In this document: piece after piece, positions 1 through 6,092 of the stretch
Position numbering within the stretch: the stretch's first letter is position 1
Layout of the letters: every line of letters starts with the position of its first letter
NCBI GenBank assembly: GCA_031254995.1
Contig: JAIRTJ010000178.1
Span: 1-8,604, forward strand
DNA from: Eubacteriales Family XIII. Incertae Sedis bacterium
GTDB taxonomy: Bacteria; Bacillota; Clostridia; Peptostreptococcales; Anaerovoracaceae
Reading direction: 5' to 3'
Length of the DNA stretch: 8,604 nucleotides
The notes under the pieces: generated by a model
The model's database searches: none
Told to the model about the DNA's origin: nothing
Seen by the model: the letters and a program-made list of their open reading frames with translations, nothing else
Program-made: the position numbers and the translations under genes

Positions 1-921
1 AAACTGCTCCGCGCCGACGTTCTTTACAAGCGGTTCGAATTTGTCGATGATCTCCTTCACCCTCGGACGGTTCGTGTCAAAGGAAATAGTGCCTCCGGTT
101 CCGCGGGAACCGAAAACCCGATCAACTTCTTGCGAAAAATCTTCGTCCGCCGTCTCGAGCTGTTTGTCGAGCGACGACGAAATGTCCGTTGCGGCGAAAG
201 GCGATGAAACAAACGGTTCTTTGGCTCGAGGCGCGTTGATTTCGGATTCCCGCCGTGAAATTTCGGCGGGCGCGATCGGCGCGATGGCGGATTCATCCTT
301 GAATTTCTCAATTGGCGCGACGGGTTCCGAAGCTCGCGCAGGCGAGATCTTTTTCTCTGAGGGTTCCTCTGCGCCGGATGCGCCGACGTCTCCCGAAGAT
401 GCAAAAGGATTAGCGACGTTATTGGACAGATCAAAAGGCGAAATGATTGTTTTGGGTTCTTCGGCGTCGGGTTTCGACGAGGAAGACCCCACAGGCTCGA
501 CACCGGATCCCGATGCGATTGCCTTCGCAGGCTCGATTCCCGATGTTTCGAAGGGGTTTGCGACATTCTCGGACAGGTCGAAGGGCGAGACGATCTTCGT
601 CGCAACCGGAATTTCCGATTGGATCGCTGCCGCGGGCTCGGTTACGGAGAACACAAATTCGGGCGCCCCATCGATCGGCTCAAAGATCGAGCTGATGCCG
701 AGCGGCGCGGAAGATCCTGCGGCATGAGGAATTGAAGACGCGTTCTCCCTCGTCTTTTCCGCTCGAACGCGTTCGGCGACCGGATCGTCGGCCGCTATGC
801 CGTATTTGCGAAGCGCCTTCGAAACCTTGTCCTCGACAATGCGATCCAAGTATTCTTCGATATCGCTCAGCTTGATTTTTCCGTCGGCATCCGCAGGAAG
901 TCCGTCCTTCCAATCGTTCAT
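1..921 (-). CDS. Hypothetical low-complexity protein with SPF/NPF repeats, 3' end off the left edge
   Basis: I do not recognise this protein. Reading down from the ATG at 921, the frame stays open for 307 codons to base 1 with no stop. The ribosome site AAGGAGG (933-927) lies 5 bases before the ATG, and a consensus-like promoter sits just upstream, so the start is firm. Residues 1-45 (MNDWKDGLP..., then KIKLSDIEEYLDRIVEDKV) look like a charged, helical, possibly coiled segment. Residues about 50-265 are rich in Ala, Ser, Pro and Glu and are probably disordered. They hold two near-identical units, SPFDLSENVANPF from residue 112 and SPFDLSNNVANPF from residue 161, plus a weaker SSPFAATDISSS near 239. 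From about residue 285 the sequence looks ordered again (RVKEIIDKFEPLVKNVG), which suggests a C-terminal domain beyond the window. No signal peptide or membrane segment is visible. Repetitive linkers like this tether domains in many bacterial proteins, but I assign no function. Confidence 0.85.
   Translation of the reverse strand, partial: MNDWKDGLPADADGKIKLSDIEEYLDRIVEDKVSKALRKYGIAADDPVAERVRAEKTRENASSIPHAAGSSAPLGISSIFEPIDGAPEFVFSVTEPAAAIQSEIPVATKIVSPFDLSENVANPFETSGIEPAKAIASGSGVEPVGSSSSKPDAEEPKTIISPFDLSNNVANPFASSGDVGASGAEEPSEKKISPARASEPVAPIEKFKDESAIAPIAPAEISRRESEINAPRAKEPFVSSPFAATDISSSLDKQLETADEDFSQEVDRVFGSRGTGGTISFDTNRPRVKEIIDKFEPLVKNVGAEQF
391..597 (-). repeat. Two in-frame SPFDLS-x-NVANPF protein repeats
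   Basis: Within the hypothetical protein, codons 597-538 read KIVSPFDLSENVANPFETSG and codons 450-391 read TIISPFDLSNNVANPFASSG. The units are 147 bases (49 residues) apart. Codon choice differs between copies (for example CCCTTCGACCTG against CCTTTTGATCTG), so the peptide has been kept while the DNA has drifted. A third, degenerate SSPFAA unit is encoded at 207-190. Confidence 0.8.
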
Positions 922-947
922 GAAGCCCTCCTTCGTTGTCGTCTTCA

Positions 948-977
948 ATGATATCAAATTTCGGTGCGAGCTGTCAA
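948..977 (-). promoter_or_regulatory. Sigma-A promoter with extended -10 for the hypothetical gene
   Basis: On the minus strand a perfect -35 TTGACA (977-972) is followed after 18 bases by TATCAT (953-948). The -10 is preceded by TGA (956-954), giving an extended -10. The predicted start near 941 leaves a leader of about 20 bases holding the AAGGAGG ribosome site. This makes the gene an independent transcription unit rather than a tail of the mop transcript. The rest of the 922-1110 gap shows no gene and no convincing intrinsic terminator for mop. Confidence 0.8.
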
Positions 978-1110
978 ACCGTATCGCGTCGGAAACGGAT
1001 TTTTTCGTTGGTTTTCGCCCGAAAAATATTTCATCCGCCCCGCCGTTCGAAAGGATCCGACGGAGACGGATGAACATTTGTTCTTCGCGCTTCGCAACCC
1101 GGAATTTCGA

Positions 1111-3969
1111 TTAAACCGGATTGTTGCGAATATTTTCGATTTCCTCGTAAAAGTCCGAACCGAGGAAATATTTCTTGGGCGGTTCGATCTTGCCGCCGGC
1201 CGCCAAAGTATCCAAGCCTGCTTTCACCTTTTCGGGAGATGCGGGCAATTCGTATATCCTGACTCCGCAGGCGTTGTTGATCGCGTTGATGACCGCCATG
1301 TGTCCGCTCGACTGGAACGCTTCCGACGCGCCCGAGGAGCCGAATGGATTTTGCGCCCTCGGCGTCTCGATGTGCACGACTTCCAGATCATCCGGTATAT
1401 CCTTGATGGTCGGAATGCCCGCGCCGAGCATGTTCGCATGTTTCTTCACGTCGTCGTAGTTTTCCGTCAAGGCGAATCCGATGGTATGGGAGATGCCGCC
1501 GTAAGCCTGACCGTTGACGGCCGCGATGTTGCCGATAACGCCCACGTCGTCAACGCAACGGAAGCCGATGACCGTCGTCTTGCCCGTGGCCGTATCCACT
1601 TCCGCTTCCGCGAGGAAGAGAGCAAATGTATAGTCGGGTGTCGGATTTCCGACGCCCGTGTTGGGATCGAGATCGGCCAAAACCCCGAATTCCTCGTTCA
1701 GGAATTGGTTCTCGTACCGGGTCGGAATGCCCTCCGCGACCATCTCTTCGTAGGTTCTCAGCGTGCCGTCGGATTTCGTCATCGCGGCGAAGAGCTTTTC
1801 GGCCGCGCCCTTCGTGGAAATGCCGTTCATGAAATGGGAGCGGCTGGACGCCGTAGCGCCGTGATCCGGGCAGATTTTGCTGTCGTTTTGGATGAGCTTC
1901 ACATCATCCTTGTCGATAACCCGCCCGGCCTTGCCGAATACCACGCGCAACGATTCCAATGTGACCATCAGACTGCCGATGTCGCCGCCCTGCCCCTGAT
2001 CTTGCCATGTGTCGTATTTGATAAATGTATTGTCGGGCGCCAATTCGAGGGCCACCGTGCATTGATCCGCCGTACCTTCCGTGACGTTGTAACCGCCCCA
2101 CGCGATGCCCACGCCTCTGCGCTTTTCGGGTGTATCGTTCGCCTTGGCGTCGGCGACGGCCTTTTCGTAGAGGGGGCGCATGCGTTCCATGATCATTTCG
2201 CCGGGATACTGCGTGAATTTATATCCGTTGATGTTGTAATCGCCTTCGCGCGCGATGTTGATCAGGCGGAATTCAAACGGATCGATACCCATCTTTTCGG
2301 CCATCATATCCATCATGGCTTCGGAAGCCGTATACGCCTGGGGCGAACCGTAACCTCGATAAGCCGTGCCGTAGGAATGATTTGTCGCGGCGACCCGCGA
2401 TATGCCCATGCAATTCGGCACATTGTACGGGAAGTACATGAACCTCGCGATTCGCGTCGTCAAATCGTCGCCGAGTTCGTTATAGGCGCCGTGATCCAAG
2501 CCGTTGTCCCATTCCGCGGCGATGATTTTTCCGTTTTCGTCGCAGGCCAATCTCGTATTTGTGTAGGACGGACACCTCTTGCCGCTGAACGCCATGAATT
2601 CCCCGTAGGTCATGGACAGAGCCACCGGACGATTGTCGCAGGCGATGCACGCGATGGCCGCGATGGAATAAGTCGCGCCCGCGATACCCCATCCGAAGGT
2701 GCCTCCCGTGGGATTCTCGACGACGCGCACCTTTTCCTCGGGTACGCCCGTCGCCTCCGCGATGTCGCTGATGTTCGCGTATATGGCCATGGCCTTGCAG
2801 TGAACTGTAAGCATGTCGTCCTCGTCCCAATACGCCTGCACCGTATCGCCTTCAATGGGCATATGCGGTTCTCTTGTGGAATAAAAACTCCCCTCCACCG
2901 TATTCGGCGCGTTGTCGATGAGTCTCTTCACATCCGGATCTCCCTTGAAGGTCGGTTGCATGCTCCAGACATTCGGATGATCTTCGTGGACGCGGACAGC
3001 GTCCGGCATGGCGGCATCGAGATAATTGAGAACTTCCGGAAGCTGCTCGTACTCCAAGGTCACCTTTGCGGCCGCTTCGCGCGCGTGCGTCTTCGTGTCC
3101 GCGGCGACGAGCGCGATGACGTCTCCGTAGTTGAATATCTTTTCTTCGGCGAGCAGGATGTGCGTCTGCTCCGAGGCCAGAGAACGCGCCGAAAATGTGA
3201 ACATGTTGAGGCGGTTCGAACCTTTCACGTCTTTGCTTGTGATAATTTTGTATACGCCGGGCATGCGCTCGGCTTCCTCCGTATGGATCTTGAGGATCTT
3301 CGCGTGGTGCACCGTCTTGGGTTGCACCATGACGACATGGAGCGTTCCATCGGGCATTTTCAACTCGACGTCGTCGCCGAAATCCGTCAATCCGCAGACC
3401 TTCCCGAGCGCGGCCGGACGAACGAGAGCTTTGCCGTAATAGTTCTTATCCTCCGGCATCTTGACTTTGATGTCCTCAATGTCGCATTCCCCTCGCACGA
3501 CCTTCGCCGCGTCCATCACTGCGTCCACGATCTGCTTATAGCCCGTGCAACGGCATATATTTCGATGTTTCAGGAACCAATCGCGCACGTCCTCGCGTGT
3601 CGGATTGTCATTTTCCTTCAGTAATTGATAAGCGGAGACGATGAAACCCGGAGTGCAAAAACCGCACTGAACCGCGCCGTTTTCCATCCATGCGACCTGC
3701 AGAGGATGAAGATTTGTCGGCGTACCTATCCCCTCGATCGTCGTAACCTCGCTGTACTCCTTTACGGATGTGATCTTTCTTGTGCAGGAACGGATCACTT
3801 TCCCGTTCACGATAACGGAACATGCCCCGCAGACGCCCGTACCGCAACCGACCTTCGTCCCGGTCAATCCGAGTCGCCGGATGACGGTCGCCAACGTATC
3901 CTTCTCGGGATCGCAGATGAACATCCTCTCCGCGCCGTTGATATTGAGAATCATTTTCTTGAATTTCAT
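1111..3969 (-). CDS. mop: Single-chain molybdenum aldehyde oxidoreductase (Mop type, xanthine oxidase family)
   Basis: Cytoplasmic molybdo-iron-sulfur hydroxylase of 952 residues that oxidises aldehydes to carboxylic acids with water as oxygen source, passing electrons through two [2Fe-2S] clusters. The N-terminal ferredoxin-like domain (about 1-80) has cluster cysteines C42, C47, C50 and C62. The helical second domain has C102, C105, C139 and C141 (QCGFC, then CRC). The molybdopterin part begins near residue 180 and carries GGTFGWG (422-428), YRGYGSPQ (537-544), DQGQGGDIG (657-665) and the catalytic glutamate E883 in GASEAF. Length and order match Desulfovibrio gigas Mop (907 residues), which binds molybdopterin cytosine dinucleotide. 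The residue before the glutamate is Ser where D. gigas has Gly. I chose the ATG at 3969 because AGAGGAG (3983-3977) lies 7 bases upstream and homology begins there; the in-frame extension to 4230 runs through the promoter. Substrate is unknown. Confidence 0.95.
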   Translation of the reverse strand: MKFKKMILNINGAERMFICDPEKDTLATVIRRLGLTGTKVGCGTGVCGACSVIVNGKVIRSCTRKITSVKEYSEVTTIEGIGTPTNLHPLQVAWMENGAVQCGFCTPGFIVSAYQLLKENDNPTREDVRDWFLKHRNICRCTGYKQIVDAVMDAAKVVRGECDIEDIKVKMPEDKNYYGKALVRPAALGKVCGLTDFGDDVELKMPDGTLHVVMVQPKTVHHAKILKIHTEEAERMPGVYKIITSKDVKGSNRLNMFTFSARSLASEQTHILLAEEKIFNYGDVIALVAADTKTHAREAAAKVTLEYEQLPEVLNYLDAAMPDAVRVHEDHPNVWSMQPTFKGDPDVKRLIDNAPNTVEGSFYSTREPHMPIEGDTVQAYWDEDDMLTVHCKAMAIYANISDIAEATGVPEEKVRVVENPTGGTFGWGIAGATYSIAAIACIACDNRPVALSMTYGEFMAFSGKRCPSYTNTRLACDENGKIIAAEWDNGLDHGAYNELGDDLTTRIARFMYFPYNVPNCMGISRVAATNHSYGTAYRGYGSPQAYTASEAMMDMMAEKMGIDPFEFRLINIAREGDYNINGYKFTQYPGEMIMERMRPLYEKAVADAKANDTPEKRRGVGIAWGGYNVTEGTADQCTVALELAPDNTFIKYDTWQDQGQGGDIGSLMVTLESLRVVFGKAGRVIDKDDVKLIQNDSKICPDHGATASSRSHFMNGISTKGAAEKLFAAMTKSDGTLRTYEEMVAEGIPTRYENQFLNEEFGVLADLDPNTGVGNPTPDYTFALFLAEAEVDTATGKTTVIGFRCVDDVGVIGNIAAVNGQAYGGISHTIGFALTENYDDVKKHANMLGAGIPTIKDIPDDLEVVHIETPRAQNPFGSSGASEAFQSSGHMAVINAINNACGVRIYELPASPEKVKAGLDTLAAGGKIEPPKKYFLGSDFYEEIENIRNNPV

Positions 3970-4041
3970 AACACAGCTCCTCTCAATCAGCCCAAGAGCG
4001 CAAAACGCGCGTGCCCGAACTGAGCTTCTGTCGCAGATTTT

Positions 4042-4055
4042 GTTGTCGAAACAAC
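4042..4055 (-). other. Small UUCG-loop hairpin in the mop leader
   Basis: In mop RNA the bases GUUGU-UUCG-ACAAC form a 5-base-pair stem closed by a UUCG loop, about 15 bases from the predicted 5' end. There is no U-run, so it is not a terminator. It may protect the message end or be chance. Confidence 0.3.
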
Positions 4056-4067
4056 GAAATCCTCTTA

Positions 4068-4087
4068 ATATGATTAGTATATCAAAT
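4068..4087 (-). promoter_or_regulatory. AT-rich imperfect palindrome over the mop -10, possible operator
   Basis: The plus strand reads ATATGAT, then TAGTAT, then ATCAAAT. Arms pair at 6 of 7 positions (inner TGAT/ATCA perfect). The palindrome covers the whole -10 element of mop, so a bound dimer would block transcription. MarR and TetR proteins often bind AT-rich palindromes of this size placed this way. The FabT-like regulator encoded just across the gap is the obvious candidate, but that link is inference. Confidence 0.35.
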
Positions 4088-4103
4088 ATTCGCCGTCGGT
4101 CAA
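4076..4103 (-). promoter_or_regulatory. Sigma-A promoter for mop
   Basis: Minus strand: -35 TTGACC (4103-4098), 16-base spacer, -10 TATACT (4081-4076). Transcription would start near 4069, giving a leader of about 100 bases before the mop ATG at 3969. Both hexamers are 5 of 6 matches to consensus. Confidence 0.75.
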
Positions 4104-4117
4104 CGAAAATCGGCATT

Positions 4118-4187
4118 TTGCGACATACGGATTTGCGATTTTTCGCGTATCGGGTTGCGATTTCGCGACGGCGGACGGATTTTCCGT
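4118..4187. repeat. Cluster of TTGCGA repeats and short inverted repeats between the divergent promoters
   Basis: TTGCGA occurs at 4118, 4133 and 4155. The second and third copies are each the left half of a small inverted repeat, GCGA-TTTT-TCGC (4135-4146) and GCGA-TT-TCGC (4157-4166). A further inverted repeat ACGGA-TTT-TCCGT lies at 4175-4187. The cluster sits upstream of both the mop and the regulator promoters, where activator or repressor sites would be expected. The short arms mean chance cannot be excluded. Confidence 0.3.
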
Positions 4188-4217
4188 AAGAGGACCCGTA
4201 ACGCAAAAAGTTTTTTA

Positions 4218-4245
4218 TGCACATATTCAAACATCAGTGTATAAT
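4218..4245 (+). promoter_or_regulatory. Sigma-A promoter toward the MarR/FabT-like gene
   Basis: Plus strand: a perfect -10 TATAAT (4240-4245) lies 16 bases after a 4-of-6 -35, TGCACA (4218-4223). Transcription would start near 4252, 274 bases before the regulator's ATG. It diverges from the mop promoter, with about 180 bases between the two predicted starts. Confidence 0.6.
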
Positions 4246-4257
4246 AGATATGTAAAA

Positions 4258-4274
4258 TGACGATTGCATCGTCA
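4258..4274 (+). promoter_or_regulatory. Perfect inverted repeat just after the regulator promoter, probable operator
   Basis: TGACGAT-TGC-ATCGTCA has perfect 7-base arms around a 3-base centre. It lies about +7 to +23 from the start predicted by the TATAAT at 4240, a classic repressor position. A 17-base odd-centred palindrome suits a dimeric winged-helix regulator, so autorepression by the downstream MarR protein is plausible. The sequence does not match the other palindrome over the mop -10, nor the FabT consensus as I remember it. Confidence 0.5.
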
Positions 4275-4525
4275 AAAGGAACTGTGTTTAAATATTATTG
4301 CTATTGTTGCGCCGATAAACGTTGCGTTGAATCGACAACGAATTTGACGGCTTGCGATGCGAAAGCGCGAGCGCAACGAGATTGCGAAAAGGCATTCGAA
4401 AGACGAGGCCGAGTACTATAGTGAACGTTGCGCCGAGGCAAGACGCTGAAACGATCGACGGGATATGCAGTGTCCGGTCGGCAAGGAAATAAATCGGCGA
4501 AAGAAAATTGTATCGGAGAGTATAA
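4275..4525 (+). other. Long untranslated leader upstream of the MarR/FabT-like gene
   Basis: About 250 bases between the operator-like palindrome and the regulator start hold no recognisable gene. A short open frame (4257-4421, 54 codons, ATG almost at the predicted RNA 5' end) encodes an oddly cysteine-rich peptide, but it has no ribosome site. A weak alternative promoter, TTCGAA-16-TATAGT (4395-4422), would shorten the leader. I see no known riboswitch signature. GTTG-AATCGA-CAAC near 4325-4340 could form a small stem. Confidence 0.35.
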
Positions 4526-4984
4526 ATGAAAAAAGAAGAGAAAACCATAGACAGCATATTGACAAGACTCTTCATCACCACATTGAAGATCGAAGAACGC
4601 TCTATTGCGGCGCGCTTCAACAACGATCTTTCCATCTCGGAACTCCATGTGATTCGCGAGATCGGGATCGACGACACGAAGACCATGACGCAGGTAGCCA
4701 ACGGACTGAAAATCAGCGTTGGCGCGCTTACCACGGCCATGAACAAGTTGGAGCAAAAGGGATACGTGACGCGCACGCGCGACATCGGAGACCGGCGCAT
4801 TGTCAATCTCTGTCTGACAGAAAGAGGAAGAGACGCATTTGATATACACGAGGCGTTTCACAAGGAAATGGTGGATGCCGCAATTTCAGGACTTACGCCG
4901 AAGGAAAAGGGAATTATTTTGAAAGCCCTTTCCCAGTTAGACGATTTTTTCATAAGGGAATGGGAGAAAGCCCGTTCGGGTTGA
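4526..4984 (+). CDS. MarR-family transcriptional regulator, FabT-like
   Basis: A 152-residue winged-helix regulator, the usual MarR length. GGAGAG (4515-4520) lies 5 bases before the ATG. The N-terminal helix with KIEERS, then LSISELHVIREIG, the recognition region TMTQVANGLKISVGALTTAM (about 52-71), the wing TRTRDIGDRRIVNLCLTERG and the C-terminal FHKEMVDAAISGL follow the pattern of FabT, the repressor of fatty-acid synthesis genes in lactic acid bacteria and clostridia. FabT responds to acyl-ACP, and its gene usually heads a fab cluster. Here no fab genes follow: the gene ends in its own terminator, and its divergent neighbour is mop. It may regulate distant fab genes, itself through the palindrome at 4258-4274, or mop. 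MarR assignment is near certain; FabT subfamily is likely; target is unknown. Confidence 0.92.
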   Translation: MKKEEKTIDSILTRLFITTLKIEERSIAARFNNDLSISELHVIREIGIDDTKTMTQVANGLKISVGALTTAMNKLEQKGYVTRTRDIGDRRIVNLCLTERGRDAFDIHEAFHKEMVDAAISGLTPKEKGIILKALSQLDDFFIREWEKARSG

Positions 4985-5016
4985 AACAATGTCGATTTAA
5001 CGGATCTCACAGGGAT

Positions 5017-5058
5017 GACGACGGTTGCCGACACAAGGTGTCGCGCCGTCGTCTTTTT
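5017..5058 (+). terminator. Intrinsic terminator of the MarR/FabT-like gene
   Basis: GACGACGG (5017-5024) pairs with CCGTCGTC (5046-5053). Inside it CGACAC (5029-5034) pairs with GTGTCG (5038-5043) around an AAG loop, with a small internal loop between. TTTTT (5054-5058) follows at once. It lies 33 bases after the stop codon, so the regulator is monocistronic. Confidence 0.9.
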
Positions 5059-5077
5059 GCGCGAAAAGAACAGCGGG

Positions 5078-5111
5078 TCCGGATACGCATCGAGCAGGGC
5101 GTTCATCCGGA
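5078..5111. other. Strong hairpin of unknown role
   Basis: TCCGGAT (5078-5084) pairs with ATCCGGA (5105-5111), and ACGC (5085-5088) pairs with GCGT (5099-5102) after a 2-base bulge. The result is an 11-base-pair stem with a 10-base loop. No T-run follows on either strand, so it is not a standard terminator. It stands alone after the regulator's terminator. Confidence 0.55.
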
Positions 5112-5119
5112 GAAACGAC

Positions 5120-5163
5120 CTGCAAAACTGCGGGAATTTCAATGATTTTCGCGAATTTTGCAG
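5120..5163. other. Second inverted repeat next to the hairpin
   Basis: CTGCAAAA (5120-5127) and TTTTGCAG (5156-5163) are perfect 8-base arms around a 28-base interior. The arms begin 9 bases after the preceding hairpin. Together the two structures fill 5078-5163. They could be transcript structure or the ends of a small eroded element; no transposase or target duplication is visible. Confidence 0.45.
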
Positions 5164-5180
5164 TCCAAAAGACGATCCTC

Positions 5181-5217
5181 GTTAAAAAATTTAAAAAAAA
5201 TTCGTTTTTTATGATTC
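5181..5217. other. A/T-tract region before the methyltransferase remnant
   Basis: Runs of A (6 and 8 long) and a T6 run, in an otherwise mixed-composition window, form an AAAAAA...TTTTTT pattern without a GC stem. It may be an UP-like element or curved DNA for a promoter of the C-GCAxxG-C-C gene. No good -35/-10 pair follows; the best, TTCAAG-17-TATACA (5215-5243), is weak. Confidence 0.25.
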
Positions 5218-5563
5218 AAGAGGCGTTTTTTTGGGTATATACAGTTTCGAGAGGGTTTGCGTTCATCGCGCGAGGCAAGGCGCGGCGGCCGAATTCTCGA
5301 AATCGGTTGCGGGGAAGGATATGCGTTGCGTGAATTCAAAGAGCGATTTGAGATTCATCGCAACGGCATCGAAAAATCCGTGAAGGCGGCAAAATGGGTC
5401 GCCTCGCGATATTCGAATGCGGAAATCGCGAAGGGGGACGCGGATTTTGGAATTCCCCGCATGAACTTTTGATGCCGTCATACTCGAATGCGTTTTGCCG
5501 CTGACGGATATGCGGGCATTTAAATCCCTCGCGGCAAAGGGGCTGCCGAAAGAAAGCCCTTGA
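5215..5563 (+). pseudogene. Decayed class I SAM-dependent methyltransferase (frameshifted, truncated)
   Basis: The open stretch from 5215 encodes GRILEIGCGEGYALREF, a textbook SAM-binding motif I, then GIEKS with the ribose-binding acidic residue (motif II) and KGDAD (motif III). It stops at 5470-5472 in ...PRMNF-stop. One base further on, at a TTTT run (5467-5470), the next frame continues the family sequence, DAVILECVLPLTDMRAF (from 5471), to a stop at 5561. FDAVxxECVL is the expected motif IV region, so one extra base broke the gene. It has also lost an ATG start (only TTG at 5257 is available), the usual N-terminal lead-in and the C-terminal third. An intact relative would have about 200 residues. 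The style and the adjacent C-GCAxxG-C-C gene suggest the DVU_1556 family methyltransferases. A base-calling error at the T run could explain the shift but not the missing ends. Confidence 0.8.
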
Positions 5564-5626
5564 GGAACGCTGAAAAAGCGAATCCCCCGCGACGATGCGG
5601 GGAATTCATGCGAGAGGACGAGCATT

Positions 5627-6040
5627 ATGGAATTACAGGAAAGATTATTTCGGTCGAGGATGAAAGGATATTGCTGCAGTCAAACGATCATGGCATTGTG
5701 CACAGAGGATTTGGGCAGGGAAAACGAGGATTTGATCGACGCCATGGCCGCGTTTTGCAACGGCATGGGTCATGGGAAAATCTGCGGAACCTTGGCCTCG
5801 GCGGTGGCGGCGCTCTACGTTGCGAATGCTTCCGCCGCGCAGAATTATATGCAGGATGAATTGATGGATTGGTTCAACGATCAATACGGCGGTTACGATT
5901 GTTTCGACATCATTCGCGACGATCCGGTCATGTGTTTGAATCTCTGCCCCGTTATCGTCGAGGAGACGTACACAAAGCTTTCGGAGTTGCTTTGGCCGGA
6001 ATCGAACGACGTCGCGTTTCCGAAATACGCGGGACAGTGA
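5627..6040 (+). CDS. C-GCAxxG-C-C family protein (DVU_1555-like)
   Basis: A small 137-residue, probably cytoplasmic protein with eight cysteines: C16, C17, C25, C44, C53, C92, C103 and C107. YCCSQTIMALC opens the family pattern. GMGHGKICGTLASAVAAL (47-64) is a variant of the CGAxxGA core, with Thr for the central Ala. CLNLCPVIVEETYTKLSELL supplies the closing cysteine pair and helix. GAGAGGA (5612-5618) lies 8 bases before the ATG. Members often accompany redox enzymes, and the conserved cysteines suggest a metal or cluster site, but no reaction is established as far as I know. In Desulfovibrio the DVU1555 member sits beside a methyltransferase and mop, as here. The reading frame is intact although the methyltransferase in front is broken, so it may be retained on its own account. 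Confidence 0.85.
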   Translation: MELQERLFRSRMKGYCCSQTIMALCTEDLGRENEDLIDAMAAFCNGMGHGKICGTLASAVAALYVANASAAQNYMQDELMDWFNDQYGGYDCFDIIRDDPVMCLNLCPVIVEETYTKLSELLWPESNDVAFPKYAGQ

Positions 6041-6092
6041 TTGCGCAACTGTTTTAAATGCTAGGGGAAGGCCGCGGCGCGCCGGCAACGAC

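Noticed and set aside
41..727. A 228-codon plus-strand frame at the left edge
   Set aside because: It is antisense to the minus-strand hypothetical gene, which has a promoter, a ribosome site and conserved internal repeats. The shadow's own repeats merely mirror those.
922..1110. Intrinsic terminator for mop
   Set aside because: Only 5-6-base stems such as ATCCG/CGGAT and TTTTCG/CGAAAA are present, none combining a GC stem with a T-run in the right direction.
964..3624. An 886-codon open frame on the plus strand, opposite mop
   Set aside because: It is the complement of a well-supported molybdoenzyme gene. It is rich in Arg, His, Val and Asp as expected of an antisense shadow, has no ribosome site and matches no family.
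3970..4230. N-terminal extension of mop by 87 codons
   Set aside because: It would run through the -10/-35 of the mop promoter, has no ribosome site and is composed of Arg/Lys-rich non-homologous residues; family homology starts at the ATG at 3969.
6041..6092. GC-rich palindromes (CCGCGG, GGCGCGCC) in the 52-base convergent gap, as a two-way terminator
   Set aside because: The possible stems are short and competing, and no T-run follows on either strand.
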